A stretch of DNA of 64,000 nt from Ziziphus jujuba (lineage: Eukaryota > Streptophyta > Magnoliopsida > Rosales > Rhamnaceae): contig NC_083383.1 of the NCBI RefSeq assembly GCF_031755915.1, forward strand, positions 4,175,001-4,239,000, given 5' to 3'. Below the pieces are notes generated by a model. It saw only the letters and a program-made list of their open reading frames with translations. It searched no databases and was not told the origin of the DNA. A program made the position numbers and the translations under genes. This document shows, one piece after another, positions 26,756-36,595 of this stretch; within the stretch, counting starts at the first letter, position 1; each line of letters opens with the position of its first letter.

Positions 26756-27130
26756 CCTCAATGTTTTAATATTTTCCTTCACTTTCTCTGATAGTTTGTG
26801 GGACCCACCTCCCAACACACCCCCCCATCATATCAAACGTTAACTCCGTCTGAAATTTGACATATGTCTATCTATAATGGGAAAAATTAGTGAGAGAGAG
26901 GGATAGGGATGCTAATGTGCGCAGGGGGGGGGGGTCCAGCGAGGGTTACTATGCACCCATGTGGGAAGTGGGGTCCAAGTGAACCTGGTATCTAGAGACA
27001 GGGATGGGACTGTTTTTGGGTCCTATTGTCATCATAGTAAGGGTGAGAGAGTAGTAGTCTTGTTGTAGTATTAGTAGATGGTGGGGGTCTATCAATCTGA
27101 TGTGATGGTGGGTGGGCCATGTTTTGCCTT
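26440..27130. promoter_or_regulatory. Promoter-like GC/CT-rich island 2
   Basis: This segment is GC-rich against AT-rich flanks. It contains GA-rich sequence (26461-26490), two (CT)n runs (26662-26689 and 26725-26752), GGACCCAC at 26574-26581, the palindrome GTGGGACCCAC at 26798-26808 and further GGGGTCC strings near 26927 and 26969. GGNCCCAC is the TCP class I site. It lies 1.4 kb beyond the 3' end of the xylanase gene and 11 kb upstream of the KNOX gene. No open frame there is credible, so regulatory or non-coding transcription is the best guess. Confidence 0.35.
26662..26752. repeat. Paired (CT)n microsatellites
   Basis: Two (CT)n runs of about 14 units each, at 26662-26689 and 26725-26752, are separated by a short C-rich spacer inside island 2. 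Confidence 0.85.
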
Positions 27131-28513
27131 AAAGTTTTTTCGGGTTAGGGCCCTTATCATGGGATTATTTTTAGAGTCACAAATGATTGTTTATAATAAC
27201 AATATGCTCCGTGTGGGGAACTCCTTTTTTTTTTTTTTAATATGGTAATTTTTTATATGTTTCCATTTCATTGATGTTGATCTTTCTTAGCCTTCATTCT
27301 CTCCATAGAACCTTTAAATCAAAAGAAATACTATTGCCTTATGAAAGAAAAACAAAAAAGGACTCCTTTATATCAATAAACTCCATTTTAGGCTTTTGCT
27401 ATTTGTTTCTCTTTATGTATCATTTCCTATGTTTTAAGAAAATACTTTATGCTTCTAACTAGTCCTTTACCCGGTATTCAATCGTCTTGGGACGAGTACC
27501 TTTCATTAGGGATTTCAGAATAACGAGCTTGATGGGCTGTTTTTACTCCTTTCCAAAGTGGAAGTTTTGTCATGGGTTTCCTAATAGAGATATTACATTA
27601 TTTTAGTTTTAATGATGTGTCTACTCCACAAGGCTTATCTTCGTTTCACAATTCTAAACAAAAACTTTTAGTGAGTGCTGGAAATCGGAGAAAATTGACA
27701 TATGAGAAAAGACATGCCCTGAAAATGAGATTGAAACATCTAGGAGTTAAGAAAATAATAATAATAAAACAAAAAAATAAATACATGGGAATTGCTGGGC
27801 ACCCAGCATTACGGCCCAACAATAATCTGTTGGGTTTCGCTATTTCAGATCGGACCACCATCATATTTTAAGTGTACTGTGTCTACTTTTCTAATGAATT
27901 TCTTTTAGAAAGTTTTAGGCCTTGTTGGTTATACAATTTGGCTGTTTGGCAATAGAATTTTTTTTTTATCATAGCCCGATAACACTTAAAAATCTAACCC
28001 GGATTAGGTTAGACAGTAAGGTTGTGGCTTAAAAGACAGATATTGTAAAAAAAATTGATTTGTTTTGTTTAGGTTGGCAATAGAGTTGAGCGAGGTTCTG
28101 ATAGATAGATGTTCGTGCAAAGAGAACAACAAACTTTTGAACCCTCGACTGTTATGGGCTTCTTCGGCATTTGCATCAGCTTCTGTTCAAGCCCATCCAG
28201 CCTACACTCTTACTCTGGGTTCAAATTTAAATATTCCAACAGATATACATCAGTCACGCACAATACATCTTTATTCCTTTTAATGAAAACTTACAAGCAG
28301 AACCAAATAATACTAATACCTTTCTTCTTCTTCTTTTTTTAATTTATTTTTTTATTATTTTATTATTTTTTCCCGCCATAGAATCATGACAAGAATGTAA
28401 CTCCACGAATCCCATTCACACATGTAGTTTTCTTCCACGTTTGACACAAGTTTTGACAAGGTGTATATCATGAATGATTTATTTACCGTTTTAATAAACG
28501 AAGCAGCAGTGAC

Positions 28514-31500
28514 TTATAGATCAATAGGCACCACCAAAGGGGTGTCACCCTTGTCAACCACAAATGTCTTTGTAACTTTCTTGGAGGCAGTAAGAATGTC
28601 CAAGTAATAAGTTCCATGGAAACCTCTAAACGTGAACTCTCCATCCTCATCCACATGGCCGTGAGTATGAAACAGCCACTCTCGTTTAAGATCCAGGTAT
28701 TTTTGGCCAGCTTCATTTACATCTCCTTCTGCATTCACCAAATGCGAATTTTCACGGCTCATAAACAACTCCCAGAATCCCCATAGCATCACACCATCAA
28801 CTGCAGGGTGAGCAAATGCTTCTCGAAGCATGACTTCCAAGTCTTCTGCTCTAATATATTCATTAATGGAAGAGACATCCAGCTCCGTAAACCAGATTGG
28901 AAGTCCAAGAACACCCAGTTTATCAAGAGCAGAAGAAACAATTGGCCCAACTGGACTGTCTATATGACCTTGAATTCCAATCCCTCCCACAGGGGCGCCT
29001 TGCTCTTGTAAATCAAGAATATGTTGAATGTACTTCTCTGGAGATGATCTGGTGTCACATCCATCCTCAACATGATAATCATTCACAAATAATATGGCAG
29101 AAGGATCTAGTTGGTTAGCAATCTTGAACATGTTTGCACGGATGTCCTTACCCAACCTGTCTTGGTAGAATGAGCCATGCAGCATCTCATTGTTGACATC
29201 GTAGTGCCTGAACTTCCCCTTATAGCGTGTGAGCAGACCTGTTAGGCGATTTTGGACAGCTGTTGCCAAGTCAGTTTTGCTCAACGAACGGACCCATTGC
29301 TGGACTGCGCCCTCCACTTCCCAGAAAATACAATGACCTCGGGCTTCTATGTTATGGCTCTTACACAAGTCCAACATCTCATCAGCATCCTTATAGTTTA
29401 AGTTCCCTTTCTGAGCTTCAGTCCAATACCACTTTAACTCGTTTCCAAACACAGCCCAGTTGAAATTTTTCACAAAGAACTCAACAAAATCTTCATTGTC
29501 AATATTTGTTCTGTTCATACAAGATCCAAAGGGGAAACTGTTCTTTATTTGTCTGACTTTCACAAGGGTGCCAAGGAAACTGGTTGAATCCAGTCCTGAA
29601 AATTTCAGGACAACATCACGCTTTCTGATCTGCATGCAGATTATGAGATACATCCCAAATGAGAAATGATCAAGGGAAAAAAGTATTTCAAACTAACAGA
29701 TTTAGAATACTATTGTGTCATTTTTTTTTACTCATTGAGACAAGTATGACTGTGCATGTTCATCACCGTAATAAATTTAAATAATGGGATGAAACAAACA
29801 AGTCACCAAAAACAAATATTTTTCTAAAGAAAGAATGGTAAAGTACACCTTTTAGTTGAATAGAATAAACAAGCAGACCATTTATTTAGTCACCCTCTGA
29901 ATGAAAAAAGAATTCGCTAAGACATAAAACAAACGGATGATACTACTTAATAGTTAAAAATTAACCAATTGAATTATCAGGCAACCTAGTATGTTTCAAA
30001 TGTTTTCTATTTAAGTTTTTAACAAAACAAATAGCCAAAAAATCTACTTACCATATCAGTTTGCTTTCTCAAATATCTAAACCTTGCCTGTCGATCAACT
30101 GGGAAAATCTGAAGTCCAGCAAGCATCAAGTTGATACCTGCTGCAGGACCTTGTACATAAACCATAACCTTGGCTGGTTGCTTCTCAATTCTAAAGGAAC
30201 CACCAATTTCATGCCATGTATCATTATTAAGCTCAACTTGTCCTCCGTTGACCCATTGGTTGTCCACACTAAGGGCAACATTCACATTTTGGGGACCAGT
30301 TGCACCAGAACCAATTCGAACCCAAGCAGATACTTGATATGTCAAAAAGAGTTTGAGTTTATCAGTGATCATCTGAGCAGGACCCATCCAGGTCTGAGTG
30401 CGATTGGTCACAAGGATGTAACGACCACTGAGAGGCTCATGAGGTCCCAGGGAATCTCTAGCCATTGGAGGAAGGATATGTGGTGAACCAGTTCCAACGC
30501 TCAAGGTGCAATTGCCAAGGCCAAACCACCCATTTGTGCCATTGCTAAGATTGCTGTTCTCAATTATATTAACTCCAAAAGCTGGGTTCTACAGAAACAA
30601 AATTCAATGTTTGAATACCATAACCCCGACTAACTAACATGAATGAAAGTTAAAATCACATGTTCAACCAACCTCAATAACTGGGGGAGGTGAAGGGGGG
30701 ATTTTCTCTGCATGTTTGACCACTAAGCTGTTCAGAAGAATATCAGTTCCTGCAGGTGGACCTTCGAAATAAATGACTACTTTGGCCGGGGAACCATTTA
30801 ATAGAAACTTCCCCTGCAATTGTGTCCAATTCTTGTCTGTTGCCTGAACACTTCAGAAAAAACCAAGATTTCAATCAGGAATCGAAGGTCAATGATACAT
30901 GGACAGTGATAATAAAACGGTACAAGTTTAAGGGATATTTTTCAAGAGAAAATTAACATATCGGTAAACTAATCAGCAGATAAATCTACAATTTCCAACA
31001 CAAAACCGTGCGCATAACATTACTTGGACATCGGCATTGCCCAGGTCAGTGTGTCTCTGTCTCTGTGTGTGTGTGTGTGGGGGGGGGGGGGCGCATTTCC
31101 ACTGCAATTATCATGTAGAGACAAATAAAAGAGAAAAGAACTAACTTGGCGATGCCAATATACTGTTCACGCTGGTCTGCTCTCTGGACCCATAAGGTGG
31201 CACGTACATCTGAACTAGTAACATTGTTACCAAATATACGAACAACAGCAGTAACCTCATAAGCAAGCTTTCGCTGTACTCTTCCAGTGATTTCCTGCTG
31301 AATTCCATTCCAACTCTGTGTACGTTCTGTAGCAGCTGCAAAAACCTTTCCAGTCAGTGGGACAATCTTCCCATCTCCCATAGAGTCATGCAGGACAACC
31401 TTGCAGCCTCTTCCAGACCAATTATTCAAGCCATCCTCAAATCGAGGGTTTAGGATTATATTGTCATCTTCAGCAGTGGCACATGCTTTGCTTCCACTCT

Positions 31501-33111
31501 TTAAAATATGAAAACATAAAGTCCAAAATCAATCAGCAAAACATAGCTGCAACTGAATTTTAGCGGAATCAAACACCTTTTTGGACAGATTTTTACAGAA
31601 AAGTCTATGCTGATTATTTGCAAACCTACTCTACATAACTTCACTTTATTAAATTTTCAGTGTTCTTATGCACATAGGCTTCTTTATCAGGGTTTGTTTC
31701 ATGAGGAACCAAAGGAGGGACTCAAAACCAACAATTACCTCAGATTCTTTGTTACTCAAACAGGATACAACTACTGATTGTATGAGTAGGTCAACTCCTG
31801 GAGAAGGCCCTTCCAGATAAAATACAACTCGCTGAGGCATTGTTGACAATGAGAATGTTCCTTCCACCTTTTCCCAGCTCTCCTTTGACACAGAGGTTCT
31901 GCATTTTATGACAGCAATTAACAAAAAGAACTTTTCCCAAAAAAAATAAAAATAAAAATAAGGAGAAAAGAAGAAGAATAAGACATGCAGGAGTAACAAA
32001 CATCATTACTTTCCAACAAATAAATAGCTAGTCGCTGAATTCTGATATTCTAGTTTTAAAGTTGCCAGGACATCAGCAGACCCCTGAATGGCCCCCGAAA
32101 CTCCAACATGAGCAGAAACCATATAAGTGGAATTAAGGGAAATTCTGCTGGTAATGTCTTGTTCCAACCCTTGCCAGCATTCCTTACGGTTTGTAACAAC
32201 GGCATAATTTCCAGCCAGGTTTGCTTCCCCTCTTGAATTAGCTGAATCAGCTAAAACAACAAAGCCATCACAGCAGTTGGCATGCCAAGATTGCAGTCCT
32301 CCAGAGAAATCATGGTTCAGTATGACATTTGTCGTACGGCCACTACTGGGATTGATCATATTCTGGTTTTCACTCTGTCAGCAAAAGCAGAAGTATTGAG
32401 AAGTCTGGAATCATGAAGTTATGAGTTAAAGATCTTAATGCGGTAAGGCTCAAACATTTTCCAGAAAGAGTTAGCAAGTTCATGAACACTTTAATCAGCT
32501 CCCAAAACCAAACATTATGTTTCTGTACCATGTTTCCTGACTCTATACTCAGAATGAAGTTTCAACATCTATCTCACTAGTAACAGTTCCAGCATTAATC
32601 AATAAAATCATCCTACTTATTTTACTCTCCACAATTATATATGTTTATCATTGACTCACAACTGCTGCATTTGCAGCCTAAAGTATATATGCATTGTAAC
32701 ATGCTACTGGGTCTGGGAGTACAGTACCATACTTTTCTTAAAATTCCATCATTTGCGACGGGGATGACAATAAGACAAATAATAACAATAATTTTCTGTC
32801 ATTATACACAAAAATTAGATAACCTTCGACTAGTCTACTCCATTTACACGGACGTATATGATATAAAAAAAATAATAAATAATAAATAAACCAACGCTAC
32901 AAACTTACAAAAGTTGAAAAGCACCATTTAAAAGAACAAGGTTGAAAGCGACGGAGGAAGAGCAGAAATTGTAAAATAATAAAAATGATAATCCAAGTCA
33001 GAAAACGCAATGTAAACAAAGAAAAGCGCATATAAAGCTGAAAGAATAAACAAGAACCTGTGCCTCCAAATTGTCGGTAGCAATGGCATCGTTAATCAGT
33101 AGGTTCTCCAT
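28514..33111 (-). CDS. XYN1: GH10 endo-1,4-beta-xylanase with three CBM22 modules
   Basis: Seven coding exons on the minus strand, 33111-33058, 32374-32010, 31898-31739, 31498-31146, 30850-30673, 30588-30052 and 29629-28514, join to 920 residues and a TAA stop, close to the length of Arabidopsis XYN1/RXF12. The enzyme hydrolyses internal beta-1,4 bonds of xylan in cell walls, notably in vascular tissue. Seen: three tandem carbohydrate-binding modules of family 22 at about 33-180, 207-345 and 377-530, each starting with an ILNxxF/IIENSxL-type strand, then the GH10 barrel at about 560-860 with the acid/base Glu697 in VNNEM, the nucleophile Glu798 in FTELD, and a family C-terminal domain. Domains 1 and 2 are each split by an intron at the same relative place. 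No classical signal peptide follows the start MENLLIND, as in other proteins of this subfamily. Phases agree at every junction; the exon at 30850 uses an acceptor giving ANVQATDKNW, the conserved reading. Confidence 0.95.
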
Positions 33112-33351
33112 TGTCTCTCCGGATGTCTAGCCCAGTACCCAAAATCAAGCAAGAAGATCTTCGAATTAGAGAAATATGAAATGGGTATTACATAATATTA
33201 TATGACTAATGAATAAACACGACACTCTGTGTTACAGTAGCGAGAATAGGATAGAACTCAAAAAAAAAAATGATTCACCTGGGGATGCTTGTGCTTCCTA
33301 TTATGGGTCCTGGAGATTTTGCCTGTGAAGCAGCAAGCAGAGTGTGTCCTC

Positions 33352-33358
33352 ATTTATA
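33352..33358 (-). promoter_or_regulatory. Candidate TATA box of the xylanase gene
   Basis: TATAAAT on the minus strand lies about 240 bases upstream of the start codon. A leader of about 210 nt would follow. A possible leader intron is suggested by CCAG/GTGAATC near 33278 but cannot be confirmed. Confidence 0.35.
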
Positions 33359-34749
33359 CCCTTTGCCGTATTCAAAAAATTTACGAGTGAAGTACACGAA
33401 AGGCGCGGGGCCAACCAACCAACCAATCAAACTGCAACCTCTTCTGTGTAGACCATTAGCTTTTAAGTCCCATTTGTCTTTTGTCTGGGTTAAACTCATA
33501 CAACCTGATCAACAATTTGTATAACTAATTAACAACTTTAACATGCCAAAACAATCTTTTTTTTTTTTCTTTTTTTTTTCTTTTTTCCCTCTTTTTCTCT
33601 CTCTTTTCTCTTCCCTTATGGAGAAGGCTAAAAACCTCAACTGCTTATCGTTTTGCTTTACCTTGCAAGATTGGTATGCTTGAATTGGAAAAGAAGCTTT
33701 TAAAAGTATGTGGTATGCTCTCAGTTTCAATTAATTTAACATATATTGTTAGGATTCCTTCCTTAGGCTTTGATTGCAAGACAATATCTATTAGAGTCTA
33801 GATCCTAACAAATTAGGTGGGGAAGTGCTTTCAGTATTTTTGAAATCTAGGAAGACCAACTTGACATTGTCATTGAAAATGTACAAACTCGAATTTAGCA
33901 TACTTTAATAATTAAACTGAGTGTATAGCAATTCAGATAATGTAGACACCCACCCAATAGACTCAGCTTGAGTGTTGGGTTGGTGTTCTCCATCAAGCCC
34001 AGCCATATAGATTTCCAAAAATATGCCTATAACAATGCCCTTTGAGACGTCTCTCCATTCGGACACTTTGATCGGTCCCGGCAAAACTGCCAAATCCAGG
34101 CTCGGGGCAATTTGGTGATAAAGACATAATAAGCACCATGTATTTGTTCATCAAGACATTCTGTTTTGTCAGGGGAAAAAAGTGTTATATATTTTAAGAA
34201 ATGTACGTCATCTGTTAATCAATTTACGCCAAAAAAATAAAAGTATTAAAACATGTATACGAGATGGCGAGGGAACTGTTGTCCATGAATACAAAACAAA
34301 CACCACAAAAAAAAAACCAACCAAAAAAAAAAAAAAAAGGGTCAAAAACAGAATTTAGGACATATAATTGTTTATTGCTTTCGAAATTGTTCTTTTTGTT
34401 TCCTTCTTAGTAGACTCTTCGACTGCTACATTATGGCAAGGTTCAAGTAGTTGCAGAATAATTCACAAAACTAAATAAATAAATAAATAATGTTCCCCGA
34501 ATAGGAACCAGAATAGAGCAAAATTTTATACAGTTATCTTTATCGTCACGAAAACATAAAAGCATTTTTTGAAAAACAGAATGCCCTTGACGGCTACGAT
34601 TCCTCTTTCAAGTAATCTAAACATCGTTAATCATACCACCTCAAATCCTCTTCAAAAAGAATCTATAACTCAAATGTAAGATGCGAATTTTAATGCATAA
34701 TCATTCTATTTAGGAAAACTTCAAAATAAATAAATAAATTGCTAAGTAC

Positions 34750-35070
34750 CTAATTTTACGACCCAATAAGTTCCAAGTCCAACCCAACGCGGACATCGCC
34801 CGTCCATTTCTTCCCAACACCGTGTCTGAGAAGATACTGAGACCCATAAATGGATAGAAAGAAACACAATCTTCTGTTGGCGGCGACAAATTATGCGAAC
34901 GAAGACGATACACTCCCCGTTTATTCTGGGCTAGACCAAGCGGAGCCCATTAAAATTTAGCCAAGAAAAAAGCCCAATTACAGAGACCATGACGTATATG
35001 CACGAGAGCAAATTTCTTGAGCCCATATAAGTTGCCCAAAAATTAATAGGCCACCTCTCAATCAGTTTTT
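34750..35070. promoter_or_regulatory. GCCCAA/GCCCAT-rich promoter-like block
   Basis: AGCCCATT near 34946, AGCCCAAT near 34972, GAGCCCAT near 35019 and TGCCCAAA near 35032 fall within 100 bases next to a CG-containing stretch (GGCGGCGAC near 34879). Such AGCCCA elements are frequent in housekeeping promoters. No downstream gene was found on either strand within 1 kb. Confidence 0.25.
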
Positions 35071-36087
35071 TTTTATTTATTATTATTATTATTTGGAACG
35101 TCTATGTTTGTCGTTTGTATGACCAAATCCACGGTAAATTATTAATTCTCTCAGGTCCAAAATAGTCATTACGGACATAGAGGATAAAAACAAATTAAAA
35201 AAAGGAAAATCTAATTTGCTGTCTTTCCCTTTCACTTATTTAATGTGGCTATGTTGTACATAAAGGTGACAAATGGTAAGCACAAGGCCACAAAACACTC
35301 CCCGATGAGATTTTGTTTTCGAATCAAACTCCACAGAATCACAATTTACCTTTAATTTTTGAATGAATATGAATCACAATTTTTTACTTAATAAAGATTA
35401 ATTGGCATTTTCAGCGTCTCAAGTTGCAGACAGTACACCAACCCAACACATGCGATTAAAGGAAAATTAGGAAATGATTATCCTCTTATTTATCCACGGA
35501 GATGTGAGTAAATTAATTCCAACCATATCCAAAAGCGGTCGAATAGTACTACTTCCTATAAATTTAATCTGCACGCCCTTTCACGTTACATGTTGTGTGT
35601 TTTGCACTGCTTCTCTCTTTACTAAATTTAATCGTCTCTGAATGTCTACCCTTTGTGTTGATAAATCTTTAAGATCACGCATTGATTCTCATTGTAAAAT
35701 ATCTATTATAAAATAAATTATGGAAGATATTAGGTCTACAAAAGTTAAGGTAACGTTCCCCAACAATAAAATCCATCTTCCTCAATTATTATTTTTTTAT
35801 TTTTTAAAAAGAATCAAGATAATGTTTAACATTTGGGTCAACCTATAATAATATAATAACATTTCTTTTAGCCCCAAATTGCGACAATTTGAGTAATTAC
35901 CAAATTGCGGGAAGGGATTATTGATTAAATTCGGTAGTAAGTGGCAACCAAGTAAGAAAAAGATACCCCATTTTGCATTTGAAAGTAAACTTTTCCCCAA
36001 AAATCAAAACAAAATAAGAAAATCACCATTAGAAAAGGCAATAGAAGTTCTAGAACCGAACCCTAAAAAAAAAAAAAAAAAAAAAAA

Positions 36088-36141
36088 GTTATTATTTACC
36101 AAAAAAAGTTATCATTTACCAAAAAAAGTTAAATTATTTAC
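36088..36141. repeat. Tandem repeat of about 19 bases
   Basis: Units of the form AAAAAGTTATTATTTACC repeat about three times with small changes, directly after a poly-A run. Confidence 0.75.
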
Positions 36142-36570
36142 CCTAAGATGGAAAGATTGAAAGACATGGTCAAAGGAGTTAAAAATCTGCATCGTCAGAA
36201 TTGCTTACAAATTGTGCTTATCTTCATTGGACCAAAGAAGATAAGGATGGGCGACAAGAGCTGCCATCAACTCCCAAATAGGCACTCATAACTTTTGTTT
36301 TTGATCCCTTAAAAACACACAAGTCTATCTCCTTCTGTGGATAATCCTTCGGCTTTGGAATTTTTATTTTTTATTTTTTAAAAATACAAAATGAAAGACT
36401 AAAAAAGAAAGAAAGGAAAAGCGAAGCAGAGAGTCAGTCGTCAATATTTAAAGATCATGAGGATCTCGAGGGGACCAGAGTGTAACCACAAACAGTGCCA
36501 CGCGTACATAACGCTGCATGGAGTGTCAGTCCGGACGATTGGGTCAAAGCCAACTCAATGTGCCACCGAC

Positions 36571-36595
36571 CACGTGTTCCCCTTCGTCACGTGAC
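36571..36595. promoter_or_regulatory. Pair of G-boxes (ABRE-like)
   Basis: CACGTG at 36571-36576 and again at 36588-36593, the second inside the 10-base palindrome GTCACGTGAC, lie 17 bases apart. Paired ACGT-core sites are the classic arrangement for ABA-responsive bZIP or PIF/MYC control. The closest downstream gene is the TZF gene 3 kb away; TZF2/TZF3 relatives are ABA- and stress-responsive, which makes the link attractive but unproven. Confidence 0.45.

Larger units (their letters stand above)
15503..28513. other. 13-kb gene-free interval upstream of the KNOX gene
   Basis: No protein-coding gene could be supported. Most of the sequence is AT-rich with poly-T and (TA)n tracts. Exceptions are a GC- and CT-rich island at about 20.4-21.3 kb and another at about 26.4-27.1 kb, a tRNA/SINE-like element near 23.36 kb, a 49-base direct duplication near 18.66 kb and a (TTTTG)n run at 19479-19501. 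Open frames in the islands are translations of CT/GA repeats. A frame at 21525-21695 would encode a short peptide with a hydrophobic stretch, His runs and a Lys-rich end; its repeat origin makes it doubtful. Confidence 0.6.

Noticed and set aside
26359..26791. Frames of up to 117 codons around the (CT)n runs
   Set aside because: Low-complexity Ser-Leu/Arg-Glu products that exist in several frames at once because the sequence is repetitive and stop-poor.
28483..29118. Other-frame and plus-strand frames within the xylanase last exon
   Set aside because: They are shadows of the GH10 frame, which alone holds the catalytic VNNEM and FTELD motifs.
31024..31054. A 31-base exon in the xylanase gene that keeps frame (coding HTDLGNADVQ)
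   Set aside because: The frame can be built, but using the acceptor at 30850 gives the family's conserved IANVQATDKNW without it; the extra residues are partly translated from a GT-repeat region.
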